Assembly (NCBI GenBank): GCA_023129675.1 | Contig: JAGMBM010000131.1 | Location: 1 to 6,876 of the forward strand | Direction of reading: 5' to 3' | DNA: 6,876 bases | Source: Hadesarchaea archaeon | Lineage (GTDB): Archaea > Hadarchaeota > Hadarchaeia > Hadarchaeales > Hadarchaeaceae | Part shown: piece by piece, positions 1 through 5,760 of the stretch | How positions within the stretch are numbered: the first letter of the stretch is position 1 | Layout: the number at the start of each line of letters is the position of its first letter | The notes under the pieces: generated by a model | What the model saw: the letters and a program-made list of their open reading frames with translations, nothing else | Told to the model about the DNA's origin: nothing | Databases searched by the model: none | Made by a program: the position numbers and the translations under genes

Positions 1-453
1 AGCTCAGGCGGTTCCGGCATTTTGGCCACCGACGCCTGCGAGGAGTTCGGGTTGAACGTTATTGAACTCCCGGCAGGTGTGCGCGAAGGGCTCAAGGAAA
101 AACTCCCGCCCGAGTGCATCCTTCGCAACCCGCTTGACCTAACCGGGAGTGCGACTTCCCAGATGTACGATGAAACGTTGGCGGCCTTGGGCGGGTCGCA
201 GAAAGTCGATTCCGTGATCGTGATAGTCGGTGACCCGATGCCCGACATATCTGAAGTGATAGCAAAGCACCTCTCACGGGGCAAGACCATCATCCCCGTG
301 ATGCTTGGGGGAGGAAAAGTGGAGATCGAGGAAAGGGCGAAGCTTCAAAACCTACATATCCCTGTCTACCCGGGCCCCCTTCGGGCAGCGCGCGTGCTCT
401 CAGCCTTAACCCGCCACGCACAATCGTGGATCTTTATTCACAACAACCTATGA
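1..453 (+). CDS. acdA: ADP-forming acetyl/acyl-CoA synthetase alpha subunit, C-terminal part (5' partial)
   Basis: The enzyme converts an acyl-CoA, ADP and phosphate to the free acid, CoA and ATP in the cytoplasm, the energy-conserving last step of archaeal peptide and sugar fermentation. The frame is open from the first base, so the N-terminal CoA-binding domain and the catalytic-histidine domain lie outside the window. The 150 visible residues match the family's last CoA-ligase-like domain: a glycine-rich SSGGSGILATDACEEFGL start, then RNPLDLTGSA, a Rossmann-like strand VDSVIVIVGD, and the closing IPVYPGPLRAARVLSALTRHA. The protein stops shortly after that helix, as in separate alpha subunits. 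Fused alpha-beta forms would continue into an ATP-grasp domain, and no beta gene follows. A TTG at 22 is internal to the domain and not a credible start. Which acyl-CoA is used cannot be told, although iorAB downstream makes aryl-CoAs plausible. Confidence 0.85.
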   Translation, partial: SSGGSGILATDACEEFGLNVIELPAGVREGLKEKLPPECILRNPLDLTGSATSQMYDETLAALGGSQKVDSVIVIVGDPMPDISEVIAKHLSRGKTIIPVMLGGGKVEIEERAKLQNLHIPVYPGPLRAARVLSALTRHAQSWIFIHNNL

Positions 454-461
454 CGTGGTTG

Positions 462-478
462 ATGTCACAGTGTGACAT
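462..478. repeat. near-perfect palindrome, 8-bp arms around one base
   Basis: ATGTCACA at 462-469 and its exact complement TGTGACAT at 471-478 flank a single G, starting 8 bp after the acyl-CoA synthetase stop codon. A further TGTCA half-motif follows at 480-484. The one-base centre is too tight for an RNA hairpin loop without opening pairs, which fits a dimeric regulator's DNA site better than a terminator. No TATA box is obvious right beside it, so what it would control is unclear. Confidence 0.5.
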
Positions 479-683
479 GTGTCAAGGACCTAAAATCACA
501 TAAAACACTCGCATGACTAATGCTCAAAAAATGTCCCACTTCAGACTGCCTTATATCCTTGCTTTGGGCCAACTCCGCGATTTCCCGGTCTAGCCCTTTT
601 CTTTCAACTTGGGCGCAGCAGCTCCGTGAAAATTCGCGGTTCACATTTAAGGTGCTTGCGGCTCAAGGGTGCTTGATCATTTG

Positions 684-745
684 CGCTGGCCGGGGAGGCA
701 AAGGAGGTGAAGATCACCAACCAGTCCGACCATGCGCGGCCAGCG
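684..745. repeat. 9-bp inverted repeat enclosing a short hairpin
   Basis: CGCTGGCCG at 684-692 is the exact complement of CGGCCAGCG at 737-745. Inside lies a second small hairpin, GGTGA (706-710) with TCACC (714-718) and a three-base loop. A TATA-like ACATTTAAG sits at 643-651, which would put a transcript start near 672-676 on the plus strand, and a T-run at 831-835 could end it. A small structured RNA of about 160 nt is an inference only. Confidence 0.35.
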
Positions 746-862
746 GATACCACGCCCAAATTCCAACTTGGGGCTGGAAATCGACAGATACCGCAGGTTG
801 TTCCCTATTGCCAACTTTAGACTTTAAAGCTTTTTGTTAACGCGGTTGGAGGTTACTTATTA

Positions 863-913
863 TTGTTTCGATTCAGGACGAAACAACTCCCTCCCCCGAA
901 GTCCCCAAAGGGG
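863..913. repeat. two neighbouring hairpins
   Basis: TTGTTTCG (863-870) pairs exactly with CGAAACAA (879-886) across an eight-base loop. CCCC (903-906) pairs with GGGG (910-913) across AAA. They precede the larger nested repeat at 935-1029 and could belong to the same transcript. Neither is followed by a T-run that would mark a terminator. Confidence 0.4.
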
Positions 914-934
914 CGCCAGGCAGAGTGGCAGTTA

Positions 935-1029
935 GCTAGAGGGCTTGTGATCCACGACTTGTAATCCAACTCCGACTCGCGATCCAAGCTCGGTCTTCAC
1001 AAGCCTCCGAGCTTGCCAAGCCCTCTAGC
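935..1029. ncRNA. candidate structured RNA: nested inverted repeats with alternative pairing
   Basis: An exact 13-bp inverted repeat (GCTAGAGGGCTTG at 935-947 with its complement at 1017-1029) closes a 95-bp unit. Inside, CAAGCTCGG (985-993) pairs exactly with CCGAGCTTG (1007-1015) around a 13-base loop. That loop contains TCACAAGCC (997-1005), exactly complementary to GGCTTGTGA at 943-951, which overlaps the outer left arm. The outer stem and this third pairing therefore exclude each other. GGGGCGC (910-916) and GCGCCCC (1028-1034) add a flanking pairing. No known RNA family is recognised: T-loop and box C/D or H/ACA signatures are missing. Strand is undecided, and a small inverted-repeat element remains an alternative. 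Confidence 0.4.
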
Positions 1030-1113
1030 GCCCCCATTTAATATGTAATAAACTAAAAAACGGCGTTAGGCTAGCCCAAGAGTTTACCGATCTCGCGCTA
1101 AAAATCCGATAGT

Positions 1114-1155
1114 GTTATTTAATCTCCTTTGATGAACGAGATAAGAGAGGTGATC
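1114..1155 (+). promoter_or_regulatory. nitroreductase TATA-like box and ribosome-binding site
   Basis: GTTATTTAAT at 1114-1123 is TATA-like. A start about 25 nt downstream (around 1143) gives a leader of about 15 nt that just holds the ribosome-binding site GAGGTGATC (1147-1155), complementary to the 16S rRNA 3' end. The fit of box, leader and ATG at 1158 supports all three. Confidence 0.5.
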
Positions 1156-1157
1156 TG

Positions 1158-1664
1158 ATGGATGTTCTAGAAGCCATCAAGACGAGGAGGAGCATTAGGA
1201 AGTACGAGAAAAGGCCCGTTCCCGAGGAGCTCCTCGAGAAGATCTTGGAGGCCGGCAGATGGGCTCCCTCGGCCAACAACTCCCAGCCTTGGAATTTCAT
1301 CGTACTGAGAGATGAAGGGGTCCGAAGGGAGGTGGCGCGCGTTAGCACCTACGGAAAGTTTCTAGACGAAGCACCGCTCGGCATCGCGGTCGTCGTTGAT
1401 CCCCAAGCATCGACACATCCGGTGGAAGACGGGGCGATAGCCACGCAAAACATGCTCTTGGCTGCTCACGCCCTTGGACTGGGTACGTGCTGGATAGGCT
1501 CGTATGAATCCGACTACGAGGAGAAGGTGAAAAAGATATTGGGCATCCCGGAGAACAAGCGATTGCTTTCGCTCATATCGGTTGGATTTCCCGCTGAATC
1601 CCGAAAATCCGCGCGTGAAGAATTGAGGGAAATTGTATTCATCGACCGCTACGGAAAAGCATAG
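1158..1664 (+). CDS. FMN-dependent nitroreductase family protein
   Basis: The 168-residue product belongs to the nitroreductase superfamily, homodimeric FMN oxidoreductases in the cytoplasm that pass electrons from NAD(P)H to nitro compounds, quinones or flavins. The N-terminus carries the phosphate-contacting motif KTRRSIRKY (residues 8-16), followed by APSANNSQPWNF, the usual FMN-pocket segment. The middle has the helix AIATQNMLLAAHALGLGTCWIG, typical of the family's second conserved block, and the end has LISVGFPAE. Length is normal for short archaeal members. The ATG is preceded by a strong ribosome-binding site. No operon partner is close: the next start is 89 bp downstream with its own promoter-like box. 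The physiological substrate cannot be read from sequence, so no gene symbol is given. Confidence 0.9.
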   Translation: MDVLEAIKTRRSIRKYEKRPVPEELLEKILEAGRWAPSANNSQPWNFIVLRDEGVRREVARVSTYGKFLDEAPLGIAVVVDPQASTHPVEDGAIATQNMLLAAHALGLGTCWIGSYESDYEEKVKKILGIPENKRLLSLISVGFPAESRKSAREELREIVFIDRYGKA

Positions 1665-1715
1665 CATTCGAAATTTCTTCATTATCTCTACATCGTGCGG
1701 GCGTGAAACAATGCC

Positions 1716-1734
1716 AAATATTAAAACATTTAAG
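1716..1734 (+). promoter_or_regulatory. iorA TATA-like region for a leaderless transcript
   Basis: AAATATTAAAACATTTAAG, containing the 9-mer ACATTTAAG at 1726-1734, is centred about 26-30 nt before the ATG at 1754. No ribosome-binding site lies upstream of that ATG, so transcription probably begins at or within a few bases of the start codon. Confidence 0.45.
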
Positions 1735-1753
1735 CTCAGCCGCCCCCAAAAAA

Positions 1754-3730
1754 ATGAAGGTGTCCAAATTGATCGGGTTCGCTGACTTAATTGTCGAGGA
1801 TGCACCCGGCAAGCGAGTCTTGCTCATGGGCAACGAGGCGATAGCGCGTGGTGCTATTGAAGCGGGCGTGAGCGTCGCTGCTTCCTACCCTGGAACCCCT
1901 GCATCCGAAATTTTAGAAACCCTCGCTCTCGCTGCACCTAAGCTGGGTTTCCATGCCGAGTGGTCCGTTAACGAAAAAGTTGCGTTCGAAGTTGCCGCCG
2001 GAGCCGCGATTACTGGCGTGCGCGCCCTCACCTCGATGAAGAACGCGGGGCTCAACTGGGTCATGGACATGTTCATGACGCTGGTTTACGGGGGTGTGCG
2101 AGGGGGTTTCGTCATCGCGGTCGGGGACGACCCTGACGCCCACTACTCCTCGAACGAGCAGGACACGCGCTTCGTCGCATTCTATGGGGAGATCCCCTGC
2201 TTGGAGCCGGCCGATTCCCAAGAGGCCAAGGAAATGACCCGCTACGCATTCGAGCTCTCGGAGCGGCTCGAGCTCCCCGTGCTCGTGCGCTCGGTCACCC
2301 GTATATGCCACGCCTCAGGAGATGTCAAGTTCGGCAAGATCGAAAAACCCGAGCGGAAGCCGGTCTTCGACCGACATTGGAAGCTACCTTGGCGCTGGAA
2401 CGTCTACGGTCCTCCGGGGCCGGTCGAGAAACACCGCTGGCTTCACGGGCAAATGCCACAGATGAAGAAGCTGGTCGAAACCGTACCCTGGAACAAGCTC
2501 GTACTTCAGGGAAAGCCGACCTTCGGGATCATCGCCTCGGGGATAGGAGCAAGCTACGCGCGCGAGGCCGTCAAGATGCTGGGGCTCGAAAACAAGGTGG
2601 CCTTTCTCAAGCTGGGCACACCCACACCCTTGCCGGAACAACTCGTCGAGCGCATGTTGAAATCGGTTAAGTCTGTGCTCGTGGTCGAGGAGGGCGAGCC
2701 GCTCGTCGAACTCCAAGTCAGGGGGCTCGCCAAGAACGTAAACCCCGATGTCAAGCTCTTGGGAAAGTTGACTGGAACCATGCCGCCAGTCGGGGAGATA
2801 AACACGGATATCGTCGCCCACGCGCTCGCGAAGTTAGTGAAGCGGAAGCTCCCCGCGGACCGGCCCAGGGAGCTAATCAAGGACGAAATCAAAGACCTCG
2901 TCGCTCCCCGCTCCTCGACCCTCTGCGCTGGGTGCCCGCACCTGGGGAGCTACTGGGCGCTCAATCAGGCGCTGCGAAAGGTCGGGGGCAAAGTCCCAAT
3001 CGTCAACGGCGACATCGGGTGCTACGAGCAGGGCGGTTATGCCATCGCGGGGAAAGAGTACAAACCAAGCTTTTCCACCGAGTCCGTGCGCTACCCCATC
3101 GAGGCCCCGTATGAGACCCTCGACACTAACTACATCATGGGCGGAGGCGTAGGGCTGATGCAGGGACAGTTCCAAGCTGGGTACAAGGACGGCGCGATCG
3201 TGGGGGTGGCTGGGGACTCGACCTTCTTCCACGCCTGTATCCCGGCTGTGATCAATGCTGTTTACAACAAGGTGAAGGGCGTTTTCCTCGTGATGGACAA
3301 CGCATGGACGGCAATGACCGGACACCAGCCGAACCCGGCAACCGGAATAACTGCGATCGGGGAGGAGACCAAGCTCCTGTGCGTCGAAGATGTCGCGAAG
3401 GCCTGCGGCGTGGAGTTCATCCGAACCGTCGACCCATTCGACCTCAAAGCAACAACCGCTGCGATCGAGGAGGCCCTTAAGAGCGATAAGTTCGCGATCG
3501 TCGTGGCGAGGCACGTCTGCACGCTTCAGGCCCAGCGCCAGAAGAAGTTCGTCGGCAAACGTATGATATTCGACCGAGATAAATGCACCGGCTGCAAACT
3601 TTGCGTCAGCTTCGGCTGCCCCGGCATAATTTTCAAGGAGGGGAAAGCCGGGCTGGATCCGATCCTCTGTAACGGTTGCGGTATGTGCGCGGAGGTTTGT
3701 CCAACCGGTGCAATCAGGGTGGAGGGATAA
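1754..3730 (+). CDS. iorA: indolepyruvate ferredoxin oxidoreductase, alpha subunit
   Basis: With IorB this thiamine-diphosphate enzyme oxidises indolepyruvate, phenylpyruvate and similar 2-oxoacids to aryl-CoA and CO2, reducing ferredoxin in the cytoplasm. From ATG 1754 it has 658 residues. Domain I opens with LLMGNEAIARGAIEAG and YPGTPASE (45-52), followed by NEKVAFE with the conserved Glu at 74. The thiamine-binding domain has CAGCPH (391-396), GDIGCYEQGG (419-428) and the cofactor motif GDS-x26-N (487-516). The C-terminus is a two-cluster ferredoxin domain: Cys611, 614, 617, 622 (CX2CX2CX4CP, the variant first motif usual in this family) and Cys639, 642, 645, 649. The frame opens at GTG 1703, but that start has no ribosome-binding site and adds residues atypical of the family; the TATA position favours 1754. 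A stretch after GDIGCY is longer than in classical IorA. iorB follows after two bases. Confidence 0.93.
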   Translation: MKVSKLIGFADLIVEDAPGKRVLLMGNEAIARGAIEAGVSVAASYPGTPASEILETLALAAPKLGFHAEWSVNEKVAFEVAAGAAITGVRALTSMKNAGLNWVMDMFMTLVYGGVRGGFVIAVGDDPDAHYSSNEQDTRFVAFYGEIPCLEPADSQEAKEMTRYAFELSERLELPVLVRSVTRICHASGDVKFGKIEKPERKPVFDRHWKLPWRWNVYGPPGPVEKHRWLHGQMPQMKKLVETVPWNKLVLQGKPTFGIIASGIGASYAREAVKMLGLENKVAFLKLGTPTPLPEQLVERMLKSVKSVLVVEEGEPLVELQVRGLAKNVNPDVKLLGKLTGTMPPVGEINTDIVAHALAKLVKRKLPADRPRELIKDEIKDLVAPRSSTLCAGCPHLGSYWALNQALRKVGGKVPIVNGDIGCYEQGGYAIAGKEYKPSFSTESVRYPIEAPYETLDTNYIMGGGVGLMQGQFQAGYKDGAIVGVAGDSTFFHACIPAVINAVYNKVKGVFLVMDNAWTAMTGHQPNPATGITAIGEETKLLCVEDVAKACGVEFIRTVDPFDLKATTAAIEEALKSDKFAIVVARHVCTLQAQRQKKFVGKRMIFDRDKCTGCKLCVSFGCPGIIFKEGKAGLDPILCNGCGMCAEVCPTGAIRVEG

Positions 3731-3732
3731 GA

Positions 3733-4329
3733 ATGGCCGAACTCAACTTGATCATCGCTGGGGTCGGAGGGCAGGGAAGCATCCGGGCATCGCACATCGT
3801 CGGAATCGCTGCTATCCGAGAGGGCCTGCGAGCTAGGGTGGGCGAAACTTTTGGTTCCGCGATGCGTGGTGGAGCAGTCGCGAGCCACGTGCGGATAGGG
3901 AAGGGAGTCTTCGCCCCGCTCATCGCTAAGGACGGGGCCGAGATCGTGCTCGCGCTCGAGCTCCTCGAGGGACTCCGCAACGCCGTAAAATTCCTCGCCA
4001 AGGGCGGGCTGCTGCTCACGAACACCCGCGCTTGGATGCCCGTCGACGTAAATATAGGGCGGGCCGAGTATCCGAGCTTGGAAGCAATCAAGGGCGCCGT
4101 CGAAAAGCTTGGCGCCGAAGTCGTGGCGATCGACGCAACCTCGCTAGCACAACAGGCGGGAAACGTGCGGACGATGAACGTCGTCATGCTCGGGGCGCTC
4201 GCGGGGACGGGCAAGCTGCCGATCTCCGTTGAGACGCTAAAGGAGGTCGTCCAAGAAAACGTCCCGCCGAAAACCATCGAGGCTAACCTCCGCGCCTTCG
4301 AGCTAGGATTCGCGGTAATAAAGAAGTAA
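3733..4329 (+). CDS. iorB: indolepyruvate ferredoxin oxidoreductase, beta subunit
   Basis: This is the 198-residue partner of IorA, corresponding to the gamma-type domain of 2-oxoacid:ferredoxin oxidoreductases, which helps bind CoA. The N-terminus has the nucleotide-fold motif IAGVGGQGS (8-16), followed by the family block GETFGSAMRGG (37-47), then SHVRIG and a helix-rich C-terminus ending AFELGFAVIKK. Length and order of motifs are normal. The ATG lies two bases after the iorA stop, with GGAGGG (3721-3726, overlapping the iorA stop region) as ribosome-binding site, so translation is likely coupled. The open frame extends upstream to 3676, but that part overlaps the iorA ferredoxin domain and is not used. 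Confidence 0.95.
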   Translation: MAELNLIIAGVGGQGSIRASHIVGIAAIREGLRARVGETFGSAMRGGAVASHVRIGKGVFAPLIAKDGAEIVLALELLEGLRNAVKFLAKGGLLLTNTRAWMPVDVNIGRAEYPSLEAIKGAVEKLGAEVVAIDATSLAQQAGNVRTMNVVMLGALAGTGKLPISVETLKEVVQENVPPKTIEANLRAFELGFAVIKK

Positions 4330-4338
4330 AACTCACTC

Positions 4339-4343
4339 TTTTT
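4339..4343 (+). terminator. T-run after iorB
   Basis: Five Ts within CTCTTTTTGC begin 10 bp after the iorB stop. Archaeal RNA polymerase can terminate at such runs without a hairpin. The run is short, so the call is weak, but a terminator is expected before the independently promoted acr3 gene. Confidence 0.35.
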
Positions 4344-4363
4344 GCTTCCGGCAATTTGATGCC

Positions 4364-4396
4364 TAACTTATATGAACAAATATTTATATGAAGTTA
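4364..4396 (+). promoter_or_regulatory. acr3-arsR promoter with candidate ArsR operator
   Basis: A strong TATA-like TTTATATG (4383-4390) would start transcripts near 4411. It sits inside an imperfect inverted repeat: TAACTT-ATAT from 4364 mirrors ATATGAAGTTA ending at 4396, the outer six bases being exact (4364-4369 with 4391-4396). A direct repeat TTATATGAA also occurs at 4368-4376 and 4384-4392, 16 bp apart. A dimeric repressor bound here would block the TATA box. That the protein is the ArsR encoded downstream is an inference from gene order. Confidence 0.5.
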
Positions 4397-4434
4397 GATT
4401 CATAAATCCACAACCGGGTGATGGGGTGGCTGAG

Positions 4435-5472
4435 ATGAAGCTTGGTATTTTTGAAAAATATTTGAGCATCTGGGTCGCCCTCTGCATAATCGGCGGTATT
4501 GTCCTAGGCAGGCTCCTCCCGGAACTCGCTCAAACGCTCAGCGGCATTCAATATGCTAATGTTTCGATCCCAATCGCGATTTGCCTTTTCTTCATGATTT
4601 ACCCCATAATGGTCCAGATTGACTTCAGGAAAGTAATCCAAGCAGGAAAAACACCTAAACCTGTTGGGGTGACCCTATTCGTGAACTGGCTGATCAAGCC
4701 CTTCACCATGGCGTTCTTCGCTTGGTTATTCATGACAATAATTTGGGCACCGTTTATATCCGCGGAGATGGCTTCACAATACCAAGCGGGCATGATCCTC
4801 CTTGGTGTCGCCCCATGTACAGCCATGGTGTTAGTTTGGGGCTATTTATCCAAGGGCAACATGGGGCATACGTTAGTGATGACTGCTATCAACTCGCTAA
4901 CCATGCTTTTCCTTTACGCCCCCCTCGGCGCATTCTTGTTGGGGGTGGCACGAATTCCCGTGCCATGGGAAACCATTGCCTTCTCCGTGGGGATCTACAT
5001 CGGACTTCCGCTGGTAGTGGGTTATTTTTCTAGGAAAGAAATTCTCAAGAGGAAAGGGCGCAGTTGGTTTGAGGTGCACTTTGCCCCTTATCTACACTAC
5101 GTTGCAATCACCGCTTTGCTGATCACATTGATTGTGCTCTTCAGCCTGCAAGGGGAGGTAATCGTCAGACAACCGCTGATCATCGGAATGATCGCTGTAC
5201 CGTTGTTGGTTCAAGTATTCCTTATATTCGGCATCGGCTATGGTATTTCCAAACGAGTTGGCCTCCCATACGAAGATGCGGCGCCAACGGCACAGATCGG
5301 AGCCAGCAACCACTTCGAGGTCGCAATTGCCGTTGCAGTAATGCTTTTTGGCATTGAATCGGGTGCTGCCCTCGCAACCGTCGTTGGTGTGTTGATAGAG
5401 GTGCCCGTGATGCTCACCCTTGTAAAGATCTGCCTCAGAACCCAACACTGGTTCCCCACTAAAGGAGGATGA
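4435..5472 (+). CDS. acr3: arsenite efflux permease, ACR3 family
   Basis: This inner-membrane permease exports arsenite using the membrane potential or proton gradient. The 345 residues form about ten hydrophobic segments, starting [14 protein letters not shown]. Family hallmarks are [10 protein letters not shown] with Cys128, [20 protein letters not shown], and Glu322 in [11 protein letters not shown]. Cys128 and Glu322 correspond to the cysteine and glutamate reported as essential in the Alkaliphilus Acr3. The frame opens at ATG 4372, but the TATA box lies downstream of that codon, so I use ATG 4435, preceded by GGGGTGG (4423-4429). GTG 4426, with GGTGAT (4417-4422) in front, is the alternative and would add three residues. 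arsR follows after four bases and shares the transcript. Confidence 0.93.
   Translation: MKLGIFEKYLSIWVALCIIGGIVLGRLLPELAQTLSGIQYANVSIPIAICLFFMIYPIMVQIDFRKVIQAGKTPKPVGVTLFVNWLIKPFTMAFFAWLFMTIIWAPFISAEMASQYQAGMILLGVAPCTAMVLVWGYLSKGNMGHTLVMTAINSLTMLFLYAPLGAFLLGVARIPVPWETIAFSVGIYIGLPLVVGYFSRKEILKRKGRSWFEVHFAPYLHYVAITALLITLIVLFSLQGEVIVRQPLIIGMIAVPLLVQVFLIFGIGYGISKRVGLPYEDAAPTAQIGASNHFEVAIAVAVMLFGIESGAALATVVGVLIEVPVMLTLVKICLRTQHWFPTKGG
5463..5468 (+). promoter_or_regulatory. ribosome-binding site that fixes the arsR TTG start
   Basis: AGGAGG lies eight bases before TTG 5477 and overlaps the last codons of acr3. No ATG or GTG in the arsR frame is available nearby, and the family N-terminus begins correctly from this TTG. 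Confidence 0.6.
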
Positions 5473-5476
5473 CGAG

Positions 5477-5755
5477 TTGGCGATTGATAAACAACTTAGG
5501 CTGCTCAAATGCATAGCAGATGAAACGCGATTTCAAATATTGATGACCCTCGAAGGCGGCGAACGCTGTGTGTGCGAGATTATAGAGGAGCTGGGGGAAG
5601 AACAATCACTGATATCGCATCACCTGCGAACTCTGAGGAAGTGCGGCCTCATACGCAGACGACGCGAGGGGAAGAAAATAATGTACCGACTTGCGGACCC
5701 CTCGATATTGGGATTATTAACCAATGTTGAAAAACTCGCCAGCAAATTTTGTTGA
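5477..5755 (+). CDS. arsR: ArsR/SmtB-family metalloid-responsive repressor
   Basis: This is a 92-residue winged-helix repressor expected to leave its operator when As(III) or Sb(III) binds. Residues 8-25 give the first helices (LLKCIADETRFQILMTL). RCVCEIIEEL (30-39) carries Cys31 and Cys33, the CVC pair of the classical arsenic site. The recognition helix is near SLISHHLRTL (44-53), followed by the wing around RREGKKIMYRL (62-72). Cys12, Cys56 and the final Cys92 are candidate third ligands. The start is TTG, with a good ribosome-binding site inside the acr3 end, so the two genes are translated in tandem from one mRNA. The likely target is the repeat over the acr3 TATA box, giving an autoregulatory circuit. 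The stop is 5 bp from the stop of the convergent MoaD-like gene. Confidence 0.93.
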   Translation: MAIDKQLRLLKCIADETRFQILMTLEGGERCVCEIIEELGEEQSLISHHLRTLRKCGLIRRRREGKKIMYRLADPSILGLLTNVEKLASKFC

Positions 5756-5760
5756 GCTAA

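Larger units (their letters stand above)
454..1157. other. long non-coding gap with several inverted repeats
   Basis: About 700 bp lie between the acyl-CoA synthetase stop and the nitroreductase start. A 106-codon open frame at 520-840 has no ribosome-binding site, an unusual Cys/Trp/Ser-rich composition and no recognisable domain, so I do not call it. The stretch instead holds a compact palindrome just after the upstream gene, an archaeal TATA-like ACATTTAAG at 643-651, a 9-bp inverted repeat at 684-745, a T-run at 831-835, hairpins at 863-886 and 903-913, and the nested structure at 935-1029. I saw no tRNA T-arm, 5S rRNA, RNase P or SRP RNA signature on either strand. One or more uncharacterised structured RNAs, or a decayed region, both fit. 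Confidence 0.6.

Noticed and set aside
715..830. Minus-strand resemblance to the 3' end of 16S rRNA (AAGTC..TAGGG..AAC..CCTGCGG, then TCACCTCC further on)
   Set aside because: The alignment needs many gaps, misses the near-universal decoding-site bases, and the anti-SD-like part is about 80 nt too far away; probably chance.
520..840. 106-codon open frame in the gap
   Set aside because: It has no ribosome-binding site, low-complexity Cys/Trp/Ser-rich composition and no domain, and it overlaps the inverted repeats.
935..1029. Inverted-repeat mobile element (MITE-like)
   Set aside because: No target-site duplication flanks the repeats and only one copy is in the window. Kept only as an alternative to the structured-RNA reading.
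910..1036. Possible tRNA, since GGGGCGC and GCGCCCC could form an acceptor stem
   Set aside because: No T-arm (GGTTC/GGTTCAAAT type) precedes the 3' arm on either strand and position 8 is not T.
2873..3514. Long minus-strand open frame (213 codons) inside iorA
   Set aside because: It is the antisense shadow of a well-supported GC-rich coding frame with no recognisable domain of its own.
3676..3732. N-terminal extension of IorB upstream of 3733
   Set aside because: It overlaps the IorA ferredoxin-domain codons, and a good ribosome-binding site precedes ATG 3733.
3714..4277. Minus-strand open frame (187 codons) opposite iorB
   Set aside because: Ser/Pro/Thr-rich antisense shadow of iorB without a start signal or domain.
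4372..4434. N-terminal extension of the ACR3 protein from ATG 4372
   Set aside because: This stretch contains the TATA-like box and candidate operator, and the residues are not typical of the family.
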